From: Cocos nucifera
Taxonomy: Eukaryota > Streptophyta > Magnoliopsida > Arecales > Arecaceae
DNA length: 64,000 bases
Assembly (NCBI GenBank): GCA_006176705.1
Contig: QRFJ01000296.1
Coordinates: 124,001 to 188,000 of the forward strand
Direction of reading: 5' to 3'
The notes beneath the pieces are model-generated. The model made no database searches. It was given only the letters and a program-made list of their open reading frames with translations, and was not told the DNA's origin. Made by a program: the position numbers and the translations under genes. Below are positions 44,043-56,943 of this stretch, piece by piece (the stretch's first letter is position 1; the number at the start of each line of letters is the position of its first letter).

Positions 44043-44787
44043 ATAGCTACGGTAGCAAAACAAATTTACAATCATATTTTATAATTTTCTCCTCTTCTTT
44101 TCTCGTCCTCCTCCATCATTTTTTTTTTTTTTTAATTTATTTAATTTGCTATGAGATGCATAGCCATAACTGCAGGTGTTCATATAGCTGCAGGTGTTCA
44201 TATAGCATATTGCCTCAAAATAGATACTATTAGAAACAAATCTGATGAAATATACAACAAATGCCACCCCCTTCCCCTTCTGCTTGTTCGAACACTTTCG
44301 GTACAAGAGAATTTTACCTGAATCAGAACGGAGGTTTATGTGTGCCAGTTATGTGTGCCAGTGTTCCGATGCATCGCTGGGTATGGATTTGATCTCAGAA
44401 CTGCTGCATTGTAACGGAACTTGATCAGAAACAGTAGTCCAAGCTCAGAAAGGGGAACCGCCGCATGCTAATGGAACTTGATCAGAAAGGGGAACCGGGG
44501 TTAAGCATTTGGCTACACCACCATAGCTAAAAGAGCTAAAATAGCAACAAAGCCTTTAGAGAGCGAGATCCATGTTCTGCTTTGCTTTCTGAATGCAGTC
44601 ACTATTTACATAAAGGAATCGGCACTGAAGGGATGCCTCCTTTTCTTTTCTTTCTTTCTTTTTTTTTTTTTTTTTTCATTTTTCTACTCAAAAAAGAGAT
44701 CAAGAAAGACAACGGAAACTGGTTGGGAGATATTTCTCTTCTTCATTTCCTTGGACAACAGTTGTGTTCCTAGAGTCCACTTTGGAT

Positions 44788-46173
44788 CTAATGAAGTGAC
44801 ATGATCACTTCCTGCAACGCAAGAGCTGCATCATTGTAACGGACCTGTGTAAGAGTGATGCTTCTGCTCTTCACTGCCTCATCCAGCTGCCATCATAAAG
44901 CCCCAAAACAAAACAACTGAAGTGAACATCAGAAACTTAAATGTATGATACCATTCACATCCAGCTGCCATCATAAAGCCCCAAAACAAAACAACTGAAG
45001 CGAACATCAGAAACTTAAATGTATGATACCATTCGGCGAACTAACTAGTTGGCAATGTTCATATTGTTATCATTGTCATTTTATTATTACTACCACCACC
45101 CACTAGTACTACCCCTCTCTCTCTCTCTCTCTTTAAAGGGGAAAAAAAAAAACTGAAAGGGAATGATAACCAACTGAAAATTAAATAATAGATTCAAAGA
45201 CGAGTCATATTGATACCAATTCCCAGCAACTTTTGGCAACAAGACTAACTGGTTTATATTATTATGTTCGGCAGGGCATTGTCCAGCTTAAATAAGATTT
45301 CTAAATAGTCTAAATATCACGATAAGTTAGTCCAGTACAATTTTTTTTCTTCATGTCCATCTCAGAGAAAAAAATGGAGCAAAAGGTCTACGACATTTCA
45401 TAAACGAGGATTTAGCTTACAAGTAACTAAATTGGTCCGTTTTGTTGGTGAAAAAATGCGTCCAAGAGGTTATTTGAAGCCGAAACTTTTATGGAACTAG
45501 AATTGCCGAGTTTAGGGATCAGGAGTGGTGTTGTATTCAATATGTGTATTTTGGTGCATGTGTTCAATTTTGGATTTACGAAGATAAAATTTAAGGAGAG
45601 AGAATCGAAAAATTGGCAGCTTCTTCTCGCTTATCCATCGCTTTAGGAGATATAATAACAAATTTTATCGTTCACGTATGATGGATGAGAAGATCACTCG
45701 TTCATAGCAGTCTCTGGAATTTTGAACTTTCACGGTAAGCATCATCCAACTTTGAGGAGGAATCAATAGTATCTTCCCTATCAACTTTGAAAATCTGAGA
45801 GCTTATTCGATTACCAATAAACAAATGTCTTTAACATTATCGATATTCTATGCAAATCTAATAAAAATACTCATCCTACATCCAAAAATGAGTATACAAT
45901 ACAAGAAGCTAGCTCACCTCTTCCATGAAGTCAAACAACTTATTGGCAAGGTCGGTCAGAGTCTTCTTGTGCTCATCACGAGCGCTCGAGATAACGTGGT
46001 TCAGATCACAGTACAAGAAGGTCGACTTGAGCCGGAGATCCCTTCCCATCAGGTCCCATGAGTCCTCACTATCATCTAACATATCCTCCTCCAGTGAAAG
46101 GAGATCGAATGCACACTTCTTAATCCGAAGGACGCTCCCTTTGTAATCCATGTCCTCCATTGCTCCTCTTAGC
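44788..46173 (-). pseudogene. PNSL3: PNSL3-like (PsbQ-family, chloroplast NDH lumen subunit), 5' exon not found
   Basis: Two exons on the minus strand: 45918-46173 and 44788-44886, joined by GTGAGC...GATGGCAG in phase 0. The first encodes EDMDYKGSVLRIKKCAFDLL, MGRDLRLKSTFLYCDLNHVI and TDLANKLFDFMEE. The second encodes LDEAVKSRSITLTQVRYNDA and ALALQEVIMSLH, TAG. This is the four-helix PsbQ-like domain. By family knowledge, PNSL3 sits in the thylakoid lumen and stabilises the photosynthetic NDH complex with photosystem I. The exon's opening phase-1 acceptor (GTGCCCTTAG) shows that an upstream exon once supplied the transit peptide, but none is readable up to the promoter-like site at 47731. It is either a 5'-truncated copy or a gene with a diverged or displaced first exon. 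The domain itself has no stops. Confidence 0.7.
44880..45034 (-). repeat. 78-bp tandem duplication containing the splice acceptor
   Basis: CATCCAGCTGCCATCATAAA through GTATGATACCATTC occurs at 44880-44956 and again at 44958-45034 with one mismatch. Each copy carries the minus-strand acceptor GATGGCAG and the first codons of the last PNSL3-like exon (CTGGATG). Confidence 0.9.
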
Positions 46174-48452
46174 CTAAGGGCACAAAGAAATCCACTCAAA
46201 TTCTGATGGTCTATACTCAATTCAGAGATGGATGAGCAATCCTATTGACAAGGTAAGGTGCAGAGCAACATAGGGAAGTTGTGAAGAGAAACACCTCCTC
46301 CAATTCATTCAGAAGCAAAACAGGGTTCGCTCTACCCTAAGAAAATAGCTATGCCAATAGGGTAATCTGATCATTATAAAATTCAAAGTTGCAATCTGAT
46401 GCATCCATAAGTAACTTTCCATCATAAAGCACAGAAAAATTTGTAAAGAATGTAGAGGGAACATGGTCGGGATCAAATGAATTCCCTTGCCCATATATGG
46501 AACACCAGGAGGGCCTCTGTTTTTGGACTTGGTATCTGAAACATAAATTAATGCAAGAGCAATCACCGAAGGAAGCTACGGGAACTTTGTTTCATGTGGA
46601 AAGAAATTGATTTCTATGCAGGCAAAATTGTGACCACGACCATGGACGGCAGCACTGTGAAGGAAAGAATAAGAACTGGCAAAGCAATGACAAGAATTAA
46701 AAAGAGCAAACCTTTGCAGGTGATCTAAAGGTATAAAATTCAGAATCCTGTGTAAGAAATTAAGGATGAGTTGGTTATCCTACCGAAATTTAAGAAGGCA
46801 CAAGTTTGAAGAGGCTTTATAAAATAGTAGTCAAAAAAAATAACAAGGCTGGAACAAACCCTATTTTTTTTTTAGAAGAAAAAAATTTGAGGGGAAACCT
46901 CAGATATATATCTTTTAGTCGAAAGGCTGCAGGACGTCAAGAGCTTGAGGGATTATGGATTTCCAAAAGTGGCAACATTGCTCCCCATGGCACAAATTTT
47001 CTCCAGTAAATCATTCATCAAATCAAAACTTATAACACCAAAAAGGAAAGAGACTATGAAAAGAAGGGGGGCCAAAAAAAATCCCATAACCCCAATTTTG
47101 ATGGCAAAGATACAAACAAAGAATACACCACCTAACAAAATTCTATATTAAAAACTCTATACCGAAGCCCAAAATCCAGATAGAGGGACAAGAAAAAGAA
47201 AAAGAAAAAAGAAACAAAATAGAACAAAGAGAGAGGATTTACATAGATGGTAGTTGCTTGGGTATTGCAGAGTCGTAACAAATCAGGAAACGTTCTTCCC
47301 TCTGCCGAACAATAGATCAAAAATCCAATAAATCCAAACCAGCTGAAGAAGAACAATCCGTACCCCCCCAAAAAAAAAGTTAAAAGCACCACAGAAATAG
47401 AACTTTTGATACATAATAAACAATCTATAAATTAAAAAAAAATCCTCCCTAGGCTTGAAAATAATATGAATCAACAAGTTAAAGAAACCCACCTTGGCTT
47501 CCTCAAAATCTACTGGGTTTCTCTATTTCTTGTTAATGGATTCAGTGTTGTAAGGCTCCCTAAATGATCATGATTCATGATTGGTATTAAATTAGGTTTT
47601 TCTTTTTTCTTTTTTAAAAAAAAGCAGTTGTACCTTAAAGGGGATGACCAGTGAAGGGAATTTTACCGTACAATTGGAAATAATATAAGACTATTAATAC
47701 GTTTGAGAAAACGGTTTGGTTTGTGGCCGTGTTTTTATAACGGGGTGGGCCCCTGCGCTACTGACCGTTTTCTTGCGGTTGCTTCCGAGGCCGTCGCGTT
47801 CGCTCGTTCCCGAAAGACCTTCTTTCATTTCCCCCGCCAAAGTCTGTGAAAGTTTTCCTGGGTGGTGGCCGCAATAGATTTTATCTTTTTCTTCTTTTTG
47901 TATGGGCCAGGGATGATAATTTAATGCATGGGATCCGCATAATAAAAAAAAGAAAGCTGCTTTCGCCTACACATGCGAGTGAGTAAACATAATACCTGTC
48001 TTACTTTCTTCTGGATCAATTTTTATATTATTTGAGCCGGGCTTTTTGATCCGACGCCAAAAAATATTTGCAAATCGTTGGAAAGATGCGCATGAATGAT
48101 TTGAAGAAAGAAGTACGGTCAGATTTATTATATTTTTTTTATTTGATATATATATTTTTACTCTTTTTTTTATGATAATATTGTATATTAATTAATGCAT
48201 TTATATTTTTGGTTGATGCAGTCCTTATCTTTTCTTTTATAAGAATTGAAAAGTAATAAATTAAATTAAAAAAAATATATTTAAATAAGATATTTCAGAT
48301 GATATAAATATAGATACAAAGATGTTGTCTCTTCTCCTCCTTTGCTCTTCCGGATAGTCGAGATCTAAGATGATTTTTCTAATGAATCATTTGGTTGGAA
48401 GCAATTTAGTATAGAAAAATAATTTTTATGTTAGATTATCATATTTGGTATG
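46174..48452. other. Upstream region of the PNSL3-like remnant
   Basis: No exon could be read. 47700-47880 is GC-rich and promoter-like (next entry). From 47940 to 48450 the sequence is AT-rich and featureless. Minus-strand frames at 46309-46566 and 46953-47492 are low-complexity hydrophobic runs caused by T-rich DNA. Confidence 0.45.
47731..47752 (-). promoter_or_regulatory. Minus-strand TATA box and TGGGC-type element
   Basis: TATAAAAAC (plus 47731-47739), with GGGGCCCACCCC-like GC sequence including TGGGCC just upstream, within a GC-rich island. It would drive the PNSL3-like locus 1.5 kb downstream. Confidence 0.45.
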
Positions 48453-49491
48453 TGTTAGGAATAAATCATGTTCTTACTGAAGTCTAGTCCGATGCTCAGC
48501 TTAATGCAATCGGTAGTCACGGAAGAGATTCAGCGGACAGATTTTAGCCGAACTCCTTCCGCCGGTCGAACTCCTCAGCGACCGAGCTCCTTCGAATTTC
48601 CAACAGTCAGATCTTAGCCAAACTTTCTCAGCCAATCGAACTCCTCAGCGGCCAAGCTTCTTCGAATTTTCAGCGCCCGGACCTTAGCCGAACTTTCTCA
48701 GTCGGCCGAACTCCTTAACGACCGAGCTCCTTCGAATTTCCAGCATTCAGACCTTAGCCGAACTCCTCCAGCCGGACTCCTCCCATGCATTCCGTTCGGC
48801 CGGTCGGACTCCTCAGCGGCCGAGCTTCTTCCGAACTCCCTAGCGACCGAGCCTTAACCGCACTCCTTCCAAGCTTCCCCTTCGGTCGGACTTCTTCAGA
48901 AGCCGAACTCCTTCCGAGCTTCCCCTCGGTCGAACTCCTCTAGGAGTCTAAACTCCTCTGGAATTGATACACACCGAAGTCCACCGATCAATGCCTGCTT
49001 TCTCAGAGCTACGGCTATTAAATCTGGATGAATGGTCATCATCAGTCTACCACAGGCGACGCGATTGGACGACATGGCCACCGCTACTGACGACACCACT
49101 CTCTCCATAACCAACCTCATGCGGCCCACGACTTGTCAGTATGGCTGTCACTATCCGCTTGACGACGTCTTCCTCTCTGTACTGAACTCCATGCGGCCCC
49201 AAGCAACCTACGGTCGGACGATATGACCGTCACCATCAATCAAGCTCCGCCTATAAAAAGGACCATCCAGATAAGTTATAAGCTTTTAAGCTCTCTTCTT
49301 CTCTAAACTATGCCGAACTCGTTCCAGAGTACTCCATATCTGTTGGCCAAAACTGACTTGATCGTCGGAGGGTCCTACCGGAGCCATCCCCCACCAGCTC
49401 CGGACGGAACTTTATTTTGCAGATCTCTGATGGCGATCTCATCCACCTCCACTCCAGTCGGATCCGGCGATGATCAATTTCCGCACCAACA
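48453..49491 (+). mobile_element. Solo LTR, same family as the element at 11-18 kb (1039 bp)
   Basis: Plus strand starts TGTTAGGAATAAATC and ends CCGCACCAACA. TATAAAAAG (49252-49260) shows the LTR's own orientation is plus. U3 carries CCGAACTCCTT / GACCGAGCTCC repeats, and U5 carries CGTCGGAGGGTCCTACCGGA and GAACTTTATTTTGCAG. No internal element sequence adjoins it on either side. The 5-bp flanks GTATG and ATATC do not match, so the target-site duplication is decayed or lost. It is strikingly GC-richer than its neighbours and than its relatives at 11-18 kb. Confidence 0.85.
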
Positions 49492-51050
49492 ATATCAAAA
49501 GTAGAAGAGAGATGATAAAAAAATTGGTGGACCTCATGCTTATTTTTCAATGAGAGATGGTAAAATAAATACCATGAAAGATTAGTATTTGATAAATTTT
49601 TGAGTGATGATAATCTATATTTAATAAAAATATCCTCAATAAAGCTACATATATAATTATTAACTTTATTTTAATGTTCTTCATATTTTATTTAATAAAA
49701 AAAATTTATAAAAAAATTAAGATGGAGATGGCATTATGAAAAGAATTATGTGATTATAGTCATTATATAAAAACTAATTGAAGATGATAATACTATTTTA
49801 ATATTAAAAAAATATTTTATATTAAAAAATATATTTATAAATTTTATTATATTTTTATGTAGGATCATCTCCAATCATATATAATAATTTTTTTTTATAT
49901 CATTTTATGAAGTAATTTTTCACCAACCAAATACAGTAAAAAAAAATTTCTCATAATTATTTTTTTAAATAAATAATTTTTATAAATTAATAAATTATTT
50001 TCGTAATCCGATATACCTCAATCAACAGACTCCGAGAGTTAAATAAGAGCCAAGTGGCTATTAGTGTCTTAATACAGTTTCCACCGTACATCAGGTGAGA
50101 CTTAAATTTCCGTCTAATTTTGGTATTACTAGAAATCTTACAGCACAATCCTTTTCGAAAATTTTGAAAAAACGATACATCGTATATCATATTTCTACTG
50201 TCAAATCTCTGCCATCTGTGCATTCCACTTTTCCCACCGTACTGCCACCTTACTTGAGTGCCATAGATTGAAACAAAAAGGCATGCACGGCTAGGCGTGA
50301 ACAATTCCTACAAGATTTTCTGAGCCGATTTTAGCAAATCATTTTGCCTATGTGATACAATTGAGTCTGGTGTTCCTGATCAGATTGCCTGAATCTTGAT
50401 AGGCATCTCTAACCATCATGGTTATGTTCATGATTTCTGATCTGAAATATTACAAAACTATTTCGTTAGAAAGATTTGAGATTTTATATTTTTTTGGGTG
50501 AGAAGTATGTCAGAAAAAATGGAGATAAACCTCGAAACGTCAGCTATCGTTGTTGTATGTGGCTATCAATGCAACCCCTTGGCTGCGTCTTGTGTTCTTT
50601 TTTCAGGTGGCAGTTGCACAAACTCATCTCAGAAGGGTAAATATCCCGTACTTTATTATACCACATAGCTCAGTCAGACTATATGACAATCTCATTGTGC
50701 TACTTCCGTCTGAGGTTTGTAAATGTGAGGGAGCTTCAATGGATGGGTTCAGGGTCGGGTCTTGTAAACCACCGTTCCTTTATAATCTTCTAACTTACTG
50801 CCTACCATCAGCAACAGATTTATAATCCAATGCTTGACATCGAACCATAGACTTGGAGCAGTACAAAAATATGTGAAGCAGGTTCATATATACACAGCAT
50901 GCATATTTTTCTAGGAGTCAAGATTATGTTGCGATATGGAACAAAATTATACCCAAGTTTATAACTCATCATATTGTAACCTTAAGCTGTAAGCCCACTG
51001 AGAATTTCAATAATTGATTCATCTAGCAGGACTTTCTAACTTCATGTTAC
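49492..51050. other. Intergenic region, no gene seen
   Basis: 49500-49990 is AT-rich. The rest has short featureless frames (for example 49987-50304 minus and 50550-50825 plus) with no recognisable content. Confidence 0.5.
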
Positions 51051-51216
51051 ATGTGCAAACCAGTCACTCCCAATCTTCACAATAGACAGAAAAAAAAAGG
51101 GGATCGCTACTCAACCCAACCACAAAAATACTCAAACCATCCAAGACAAACCATATTACATCACAAATATGGTAAACATGGCACCGTGTTCACCAGTTCC
51201 CCTATTTACACAAGAA
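51051..51216 (-). other. LNP 3' untranslated region
   Basis: Sequence downstream of the TGA. The 3' end is not precisely placed; no canonical AATAAA was picked out. Confidence 0.4.
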
Positions 51217-54200
51217 TCAACTAGCATGTGGATCAAGTTCCTTCTCACCGGTCTCTCCTCCCGGCAGCTCTTCGACAGTCGCTAAACTGCTCTTGACTGC
51301 ATTCCCAGAAATAGAGCTCATGTTGTTTGCTTTGTAATTACCACTACTACCATCAATTGGGGAGGTGGGAGTGGACTTGCCAGAACTCGAACTTATTTCA
51401 TGCTCCTCTGGCTGTCGTGAACCATTCAGTGCACCGCAGTGTGGGCAGTAATATGTTATGTACGCAAAATCCTCTTTCCTGGCCAGTCCTGGAAATATAT
51501 TTAACCAGCAAGTCAGTTCTCTGCAACGTACTGTCAGTAAAATGAAGAAAGTATACATTCGACCCACCATTATGCATATGGCAGTTGCCACATATAAGCG
51601 CATAGCACTGTGTTGGATCCTCCCCTACAAGCAGGGCAGCAATTCGAGCGAGCCATCCCCCATCATTAGGGCTTGAACCTTTATAATGCTCAACAACTCT
51701 CTGATTTGAATCAGAAGCTTCTTGGGCATCAGCACCATATTCATCGAACGCTTCAGCAACAAACTGAGGCATTGGGCCACTCTCAGTGCTATAGCTTCTA
51801 GCATGTGATGGCTTTCTATTCCGAAGCCCGGTAGGTTGCACCAGCTCAACATCATTACTTTTACCCAGTGATGTGCTAATGCTAGATTCATCGTCCACAA
51901 CAATCTTCAAGCCAGAATCTGACCCCAGCTTAGAAGCCAGAACAGTTGCTGCTGCAGCCTTTGCAGCAGGATCAAGATCATATCTCTGGGTTCACAGAGG
52001 TCCACAGTCAGCAAAGAGCCATTTGCATGCACAAAAGCATGTCTGCACAAGGTTGAATGCGCCCAAGCATGCAGAAAAACAGAAATGCACTAGTATAGAG
52101 AGCTGCAGAACACACCTGGATAAGCTGCTGCATGGTGTAATAGTTTGTTCTCTCTTTCAGCTCATCAATTTTCGCTTGCCTTTCAGCACGGAGCTTTTCA
52201 AGCGTTTTCTGGTCCTTGTGATCAACTGCAGAGCAAAATGAGGTATGAGTTTTTGACTGTACCATTAACAACTCCAGCCCACAGAGAAATCTGAAGTGTT
52301 TCACCCCTGCATCTAAACATACATCACACAAACTTGGCACAGAGAGTCTAGATGAAACCTAAATGAACATAATGTGACATTATAAGCGATTTTATAAATT
52401 GGAAAAAAAAAGAAGAAGAGGAATAACATAAGTTGCTGAAAGTAACAGCAGCTGCTTTAATCATGAATACTGATGTTCCATCATGTGCATCTTAAACTCT
52501 GAAAGTTGCAATATATCAGATATTTTAGAAATAATATAGCAAGAAATCAAGTACATTCGTGTACACGTAAAAATAATTCTTTTGTAAGATTGGTTACTTT
52601 TTGAGTATAACATGCTATTTGTATTGTGTATGAAACAGAAAAGATCCTATGATAGAAACTGAATAGGAAATGCTCCTTACAGACATGACCATGAGATCAT
52701 GTATACAGGTATATCAAGACCATCGTGCATCAAAAATTGCTACATAATATCTATTCACAAGTCAAGTCCCGTCTCACCATTCAAATCTCATGGAACAGTT
52801 TCAGCAGTATAAATGATTGTACCACACACGAGGGCATTGAAGTGAAACAGCAGAAACTTTAAGCACACTAGATTAGCCTCAATCAGAGAACAGAATCAAC
52901 AGGTTTCATCATATGCTTCAAGGACAGTGGTAGGCCTGGAGAGGTGCAGAATTCTCTTTTCTATCGAAACCATTGAATTTAAGCGGACACCAAGGAAAAA
53001 AGGAAAATGGGATATAAGTGATAAAAAGAGTCAAGCACGGTGCATATAGCTTTAGATAGAATGGCAAGTGGCAAAGCAGTGGGCATAAAGCTAAACTCGT
53101 ACAAGGTCAAGCTGAAGATTTAGTAATACAAACTTCATGTGGCCTAACAAAGAAATCTTATGTCTTGGGAAGTCATTATCACTCTACACTGAGTTCTTCT
53201 CCTCCACATAAACATGAAAGAAAAATACAGATAGAATTTCAACAAAATCAACCCATATAGCTAATATAAAAAAGTTTATTACAACAACCTAGAATTTCCT
53301 AGCATCCCCCGCCCACTCCCTATTCTCCTCAGTTTTCATGATTGTACTGATTCATCTAACTTGCTAATGATATTTGATTCCGTGGAGATCAACCAACACC
53401 AACTATATGCAAAATGATATTTCAATAACATGGCATCAGTCTTCTGTTCTGCAGCACAGGCCCCACTCTAGATGACATTAATTTCAGGGAATGAATGTCA
53501 GATTAATTATATTCATTACAGTACATCTTTTTGCATGTAAGAATGACAAACATTTCCCCAATCAAAACCCTCTTGTTGGTTTTAGATGTATTGGATACCG
53601 TACTCCACTCTTTCTTGTTGATAATCCTACTCTCTGATTTATGATCATATCCTTGAAACCCACTCAGTCTGATATTTATGCAATACGGCAGTGCATCTGA
53701 TGGTGCGACCATAGTCTGAAGAATCAGACTTTGCTAGAATTTTCTTAAGAATAGATCAGAACATAAGAAAATCCAGGTTGCTGAGAAAAGTAGACCTCTA
53801 TTAAGCTAACTGGTTTACCACTGATTTCATTCTCATTCAACAGTAAGGGGAAGAGCACTCCACAAACCAGATTTCTTATTTGTCAAAGCAACTAATAACT
53901 TGATAAATGAATCAAATAAGCTTGAGATTCCAGAAAATATCATGTACAAAACTGTTATGCCACAAGCCTAAATGATAGAAGCTAGCAAACCTTCAAAAAG
54001 AAAGAAGTTTTCTCCAGAAGGGTTGACATCACTCATGTTAGCTTACCTTTTAAAGAAATCTTTGAAATTTTACAGAAAATTACTTGTCTACTATGGTAGA
54101 ATAGAGTTTATGTTTGGAAATGGAATTTTCACAGAGATTTCTTGATAAGTATATCAAGAAAGACAATTAATAAAAATCATGCACTAAGCCATATTAGGAG

Positions 54201-56621
54201 AGAATATTTGGCCTCCATATTTCTCAAGCAAGCTTTCCTTTCATCTTGAAGCACATTTTGAAATGTCACAACTCACAAGTAAACTGCTTATTTAATAGAT
54301 CTAGCAATAATTCTAATGCTTTTTTTCTTCGATGTTAAAGGAGGCAAAAGAAGACACCCAGCTTTTATTAAAGATCCAAGAGTATTTACAACAGAGATGA
54401 AGAACAGACGATAAGTTACAATGTCAGGAAGAAAAACAGGTGTGAAAAAGGAAGGCTAAAAGTTCAAAGACTGAAGTGTCTGATAAATGGGGCAGAGGAT
54501 GAGGATGCACGCAAGAAGCAGCGGGAATCCTGAACCATCATCTAGGCCATCTACCAGTAACAAACATTGCCGAGTAATTTCAGTGAACCCACAAGGGTTC
54601 CCAGTCCAACTCTGCTGCCTGAAATGCCAGCCTATTTTGGGCATAATGCTTGTAAGTGGAAATTTTAAAAATTTACTTCAAAAGCATTTTTAGTAATGCA
54701 AAACCAATGAAAATCATATACATTAGCTTTAATCTATCAACTTGATATCAAGCAATTCAGTTTCGTCAACTTATTCATCATGATAACTGTAGTTTTGGAC
54801 TTCACAGTGCCACTACCATCTGACATCCAAAGAATAATCTGATAGGAATGGATAACTTCTCAGAATTAAGTCATTCCACAGGTAACGTATAAGTAAAATA
54901 TAAGAAAATGGATAAAAGTCGATCAAGCATGTATTATATAACATGGTTTAAATTGTTTCTATAGAATACAAGCAAAATTTAAAGAATAATCGATAAATGG
55001 GAAGTCAATATATAAATTAAGTAAAAATTCATGTTGGGCATCGAGTTCATGATATTTACACATTCTTGTGAAGCTTACAAGTGTTGAATAGATAGCAGCT
55101 GATAAGCCAGGTAAAACAAACATAGGCAACACTCTGATTGCCCTCATCTGCCAGTTCAAATCGACTGATCTTGTTGTCGTGATAGCATAAGCCACTGCTA
55201 CCACCTGGTAAAAATAGCAACCATCATAAGAAATCTAGTTCAAATAGAAAATGTATTTCACAACCACCAACCAACTATATTCAAAGATAAAAAGGGTTAT
55301 GCCATTCCCAAAACAAAGGAAATATAGAGACTAATCGAGCACTAATGATAATGTCCTATATCTGGATAAGCGCTAGCAAATAAACTAAACCAGCATACAT
55401 CACCAACGCTAGTAAATATAAATTCGTATAGTGCAACAGCAAATCAAACATGTAAAAACTTCAGCAAGCAATATGCTAAGGATTTTTACTAGCACCATAT
55501 GTCCATATACTTTTCTAGTCGATGTTAAGTTCAAAAGTTACCAGGACTGCCATTTTAATAGCGCCACTCCTGCACTATTATTAAGGATCAAGAAGAGATA
55601 AATCGGGCAGAAGGACAAAGTCCAAGCCATAGTGGCCCACAAGTTGTTACAGACCCATGCAGATGGAAAAATCTCTGATACCACTGAGATAACCATTAAA
55701 GGAGTTACTCACAGGATAACATCTAACGGATGCGAGAAGAGGAGAAAGACAACTAGAGGCAGCCGTTTACGTTCTATAAGAAGGTAAGCTCAAATAAGAC
55801 AACATGATGTTTAGGCTAAAAAAAAGGAAGAAAGTAACTAATTCGGATCACGTTATAGCATAAAAATAAAGAAGATAACATAATCACAAAAGATAACGAG
55901 ACTATATAAACACGCAATACTGGCTAGACTTGTTAATAGTGTAAAGAGCAATAAGATAGGTTTCAAACAATACAGGAGTAAAGAAAAAGATCGTAAGTGG
56001 CATTAATAATGTTCAGAGTTAGGGAAAGAGCCTAAAATAGTTCATATATGTATAGAGCACACTCAAAAAGCCCCTTTTAGGGAAGCTCTTAAATATAAAT
56101 TGATTTGAGTAACAAGGAGACATCAAAAACTAAAAACAAGGTTAGAAGTAACACATGATAATATATAAATAATCTAATAATCTTGGTTTCATATGAAGCA
56201 TATTGCAAAAAAGGATTCATGTCATAAATAGAAATCGGAAATTTCAGAAGAACAACCAGAAAAGATTCAACGATCTCATATAAAATGGCTAACTTTAAAC
56301 AGCCCAATTATTTCCAAGAAGCAAAAAAGGGAATCCAACCTCAAGAATGACCGAGAGAACAATAGTATTCCTGGCCATCTTCCTCGACGTCTGAGCCCTT
56401 CTCTTGAGCCTCGCGTGGACCAACTTCTCCTCTTTAGAGAGATACTGCAATCGCTTCTCGAAATCCTCTCTGGTTCCAAAAATCCCTTTCCACAGGCGAG
56501 AGACGAATCCCCCGCGCTGCTTCTGCTTCTTTACCGTCACGACCGGCTCGCCTTCTTTCTCCGAATTGGCCACGGACTTCGCCGGATCGACCCCCGACAC
56601 GGGGCCGCCATCCTCCGCCAT
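51217..56621 (-). CDS. LNP: Lunapark (LNP) protein, ER three-way-junction factor
   Basis: Membrane protein of ER tubule junctions; in plants LNP1/LNP2 shape the cortical ER network. The CDS joins (minus strand) 56340-56621, 55060-55204, 52116-52225, 51568-51985 and 51217-51488: 1227 nt, 408 residues, normal family length. All introns are GT...AG and phases agree. Residues 1-50 are polar, ending in KKQKQRGGFVSRLWKGIFGT. A coiled coil follows (FEKRLQYLSKEEKLVHARLK), then two hydrophobic hairpin segments at about 85-104 (NTIVLSVILEVVAVAYAITT) and 117-140 (AIRVLPMFVLPGLSAAIYST), then a second coiled coil (KTLEKLRAERQAKIDELKER). The C-terminal zinc ribbon has C311, C314, C333 and C336 (CGNC...CPHC). 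A Ser/Thr-rich tail ends PHAS. No defects are seen. A leader intron lies at about 56625-56749. Confidence 0.95.
52226..55059 (-). other. LNP intron 2 (2.8 kb)
   Basis: Between exons 2 and 3 (donor GTAAAT, acceptor CTCTGCAG). AT-rich, no recognisable element; frames of 62-69 codons inside it are featureless. Confidence 0.8.
55205..56339 (-). other. LNP intron 1 (1.1 kb)
   Basis: Starts GTTGGA and ends TTTTTACCAG. A-rich on the plus strand; nothing else seen. Confidence 0.8.
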
Positions 56622-56815
56622 TCCCTGGAACAAAGAAGAAGGCAAGTATCGGATCGAACTGGACCAAATTAAGAACCAATAAAAAAAGAAGAAAAAAAAA
56701 ACAACCGATCGAAGAGCAGCGGAAGAGGAGATCCGATCCAAGAACGTACCAATTATCCGATCGAAAAAGAAGAAGGGAGAGGGGTTTTCTTTTTAGAATA
56801 AATAATTGTGACGGA
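56622..56815 (-). other. LNP leader exon and leader intron
   Basis: Minus-strand leader CTCTCCCTTCTTCTTTTTCG ends at TAATTG before GTACGT (donor, 56749-56748). The intron ends TTTGTTCCAG, three bases before the ATG (GGAATG). Confidence 0.65.
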
Positions 56816-56943
56816 TTCGTTGCTTGCGGAGGAAGGGGTTCGCCAGGCTTTTCCACCGCCTCGCTTTTTTGAGAAAGCGGACGAGCTCCCGGGCGAGGCA
56901 GGGTGAAATAATCCAAGTACGGGGGCGTTGCGGGGAAGAAAAT

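Larger units (their letters stand above)
42372..44787. other. Region between the Myb-like gene and the PNSL3-like remnant
   Basis: Contains the SINE-like repeat (42748-42935), a 51-54 bp direct duplication (43938-44042), and poly-T/poly-A tracts. Frames of 60-108 codons in the region are repeat-derived or featureless. The 3' UTR of the Myb-like gene must lie in its first part. Confidence 0.5.

Noticed and set aside
56404..56682. Plus-strand frames of 85-92 codons opposite LNP exon 1
   Set aside because: Antisense shadows of a GC-rich coding exon.
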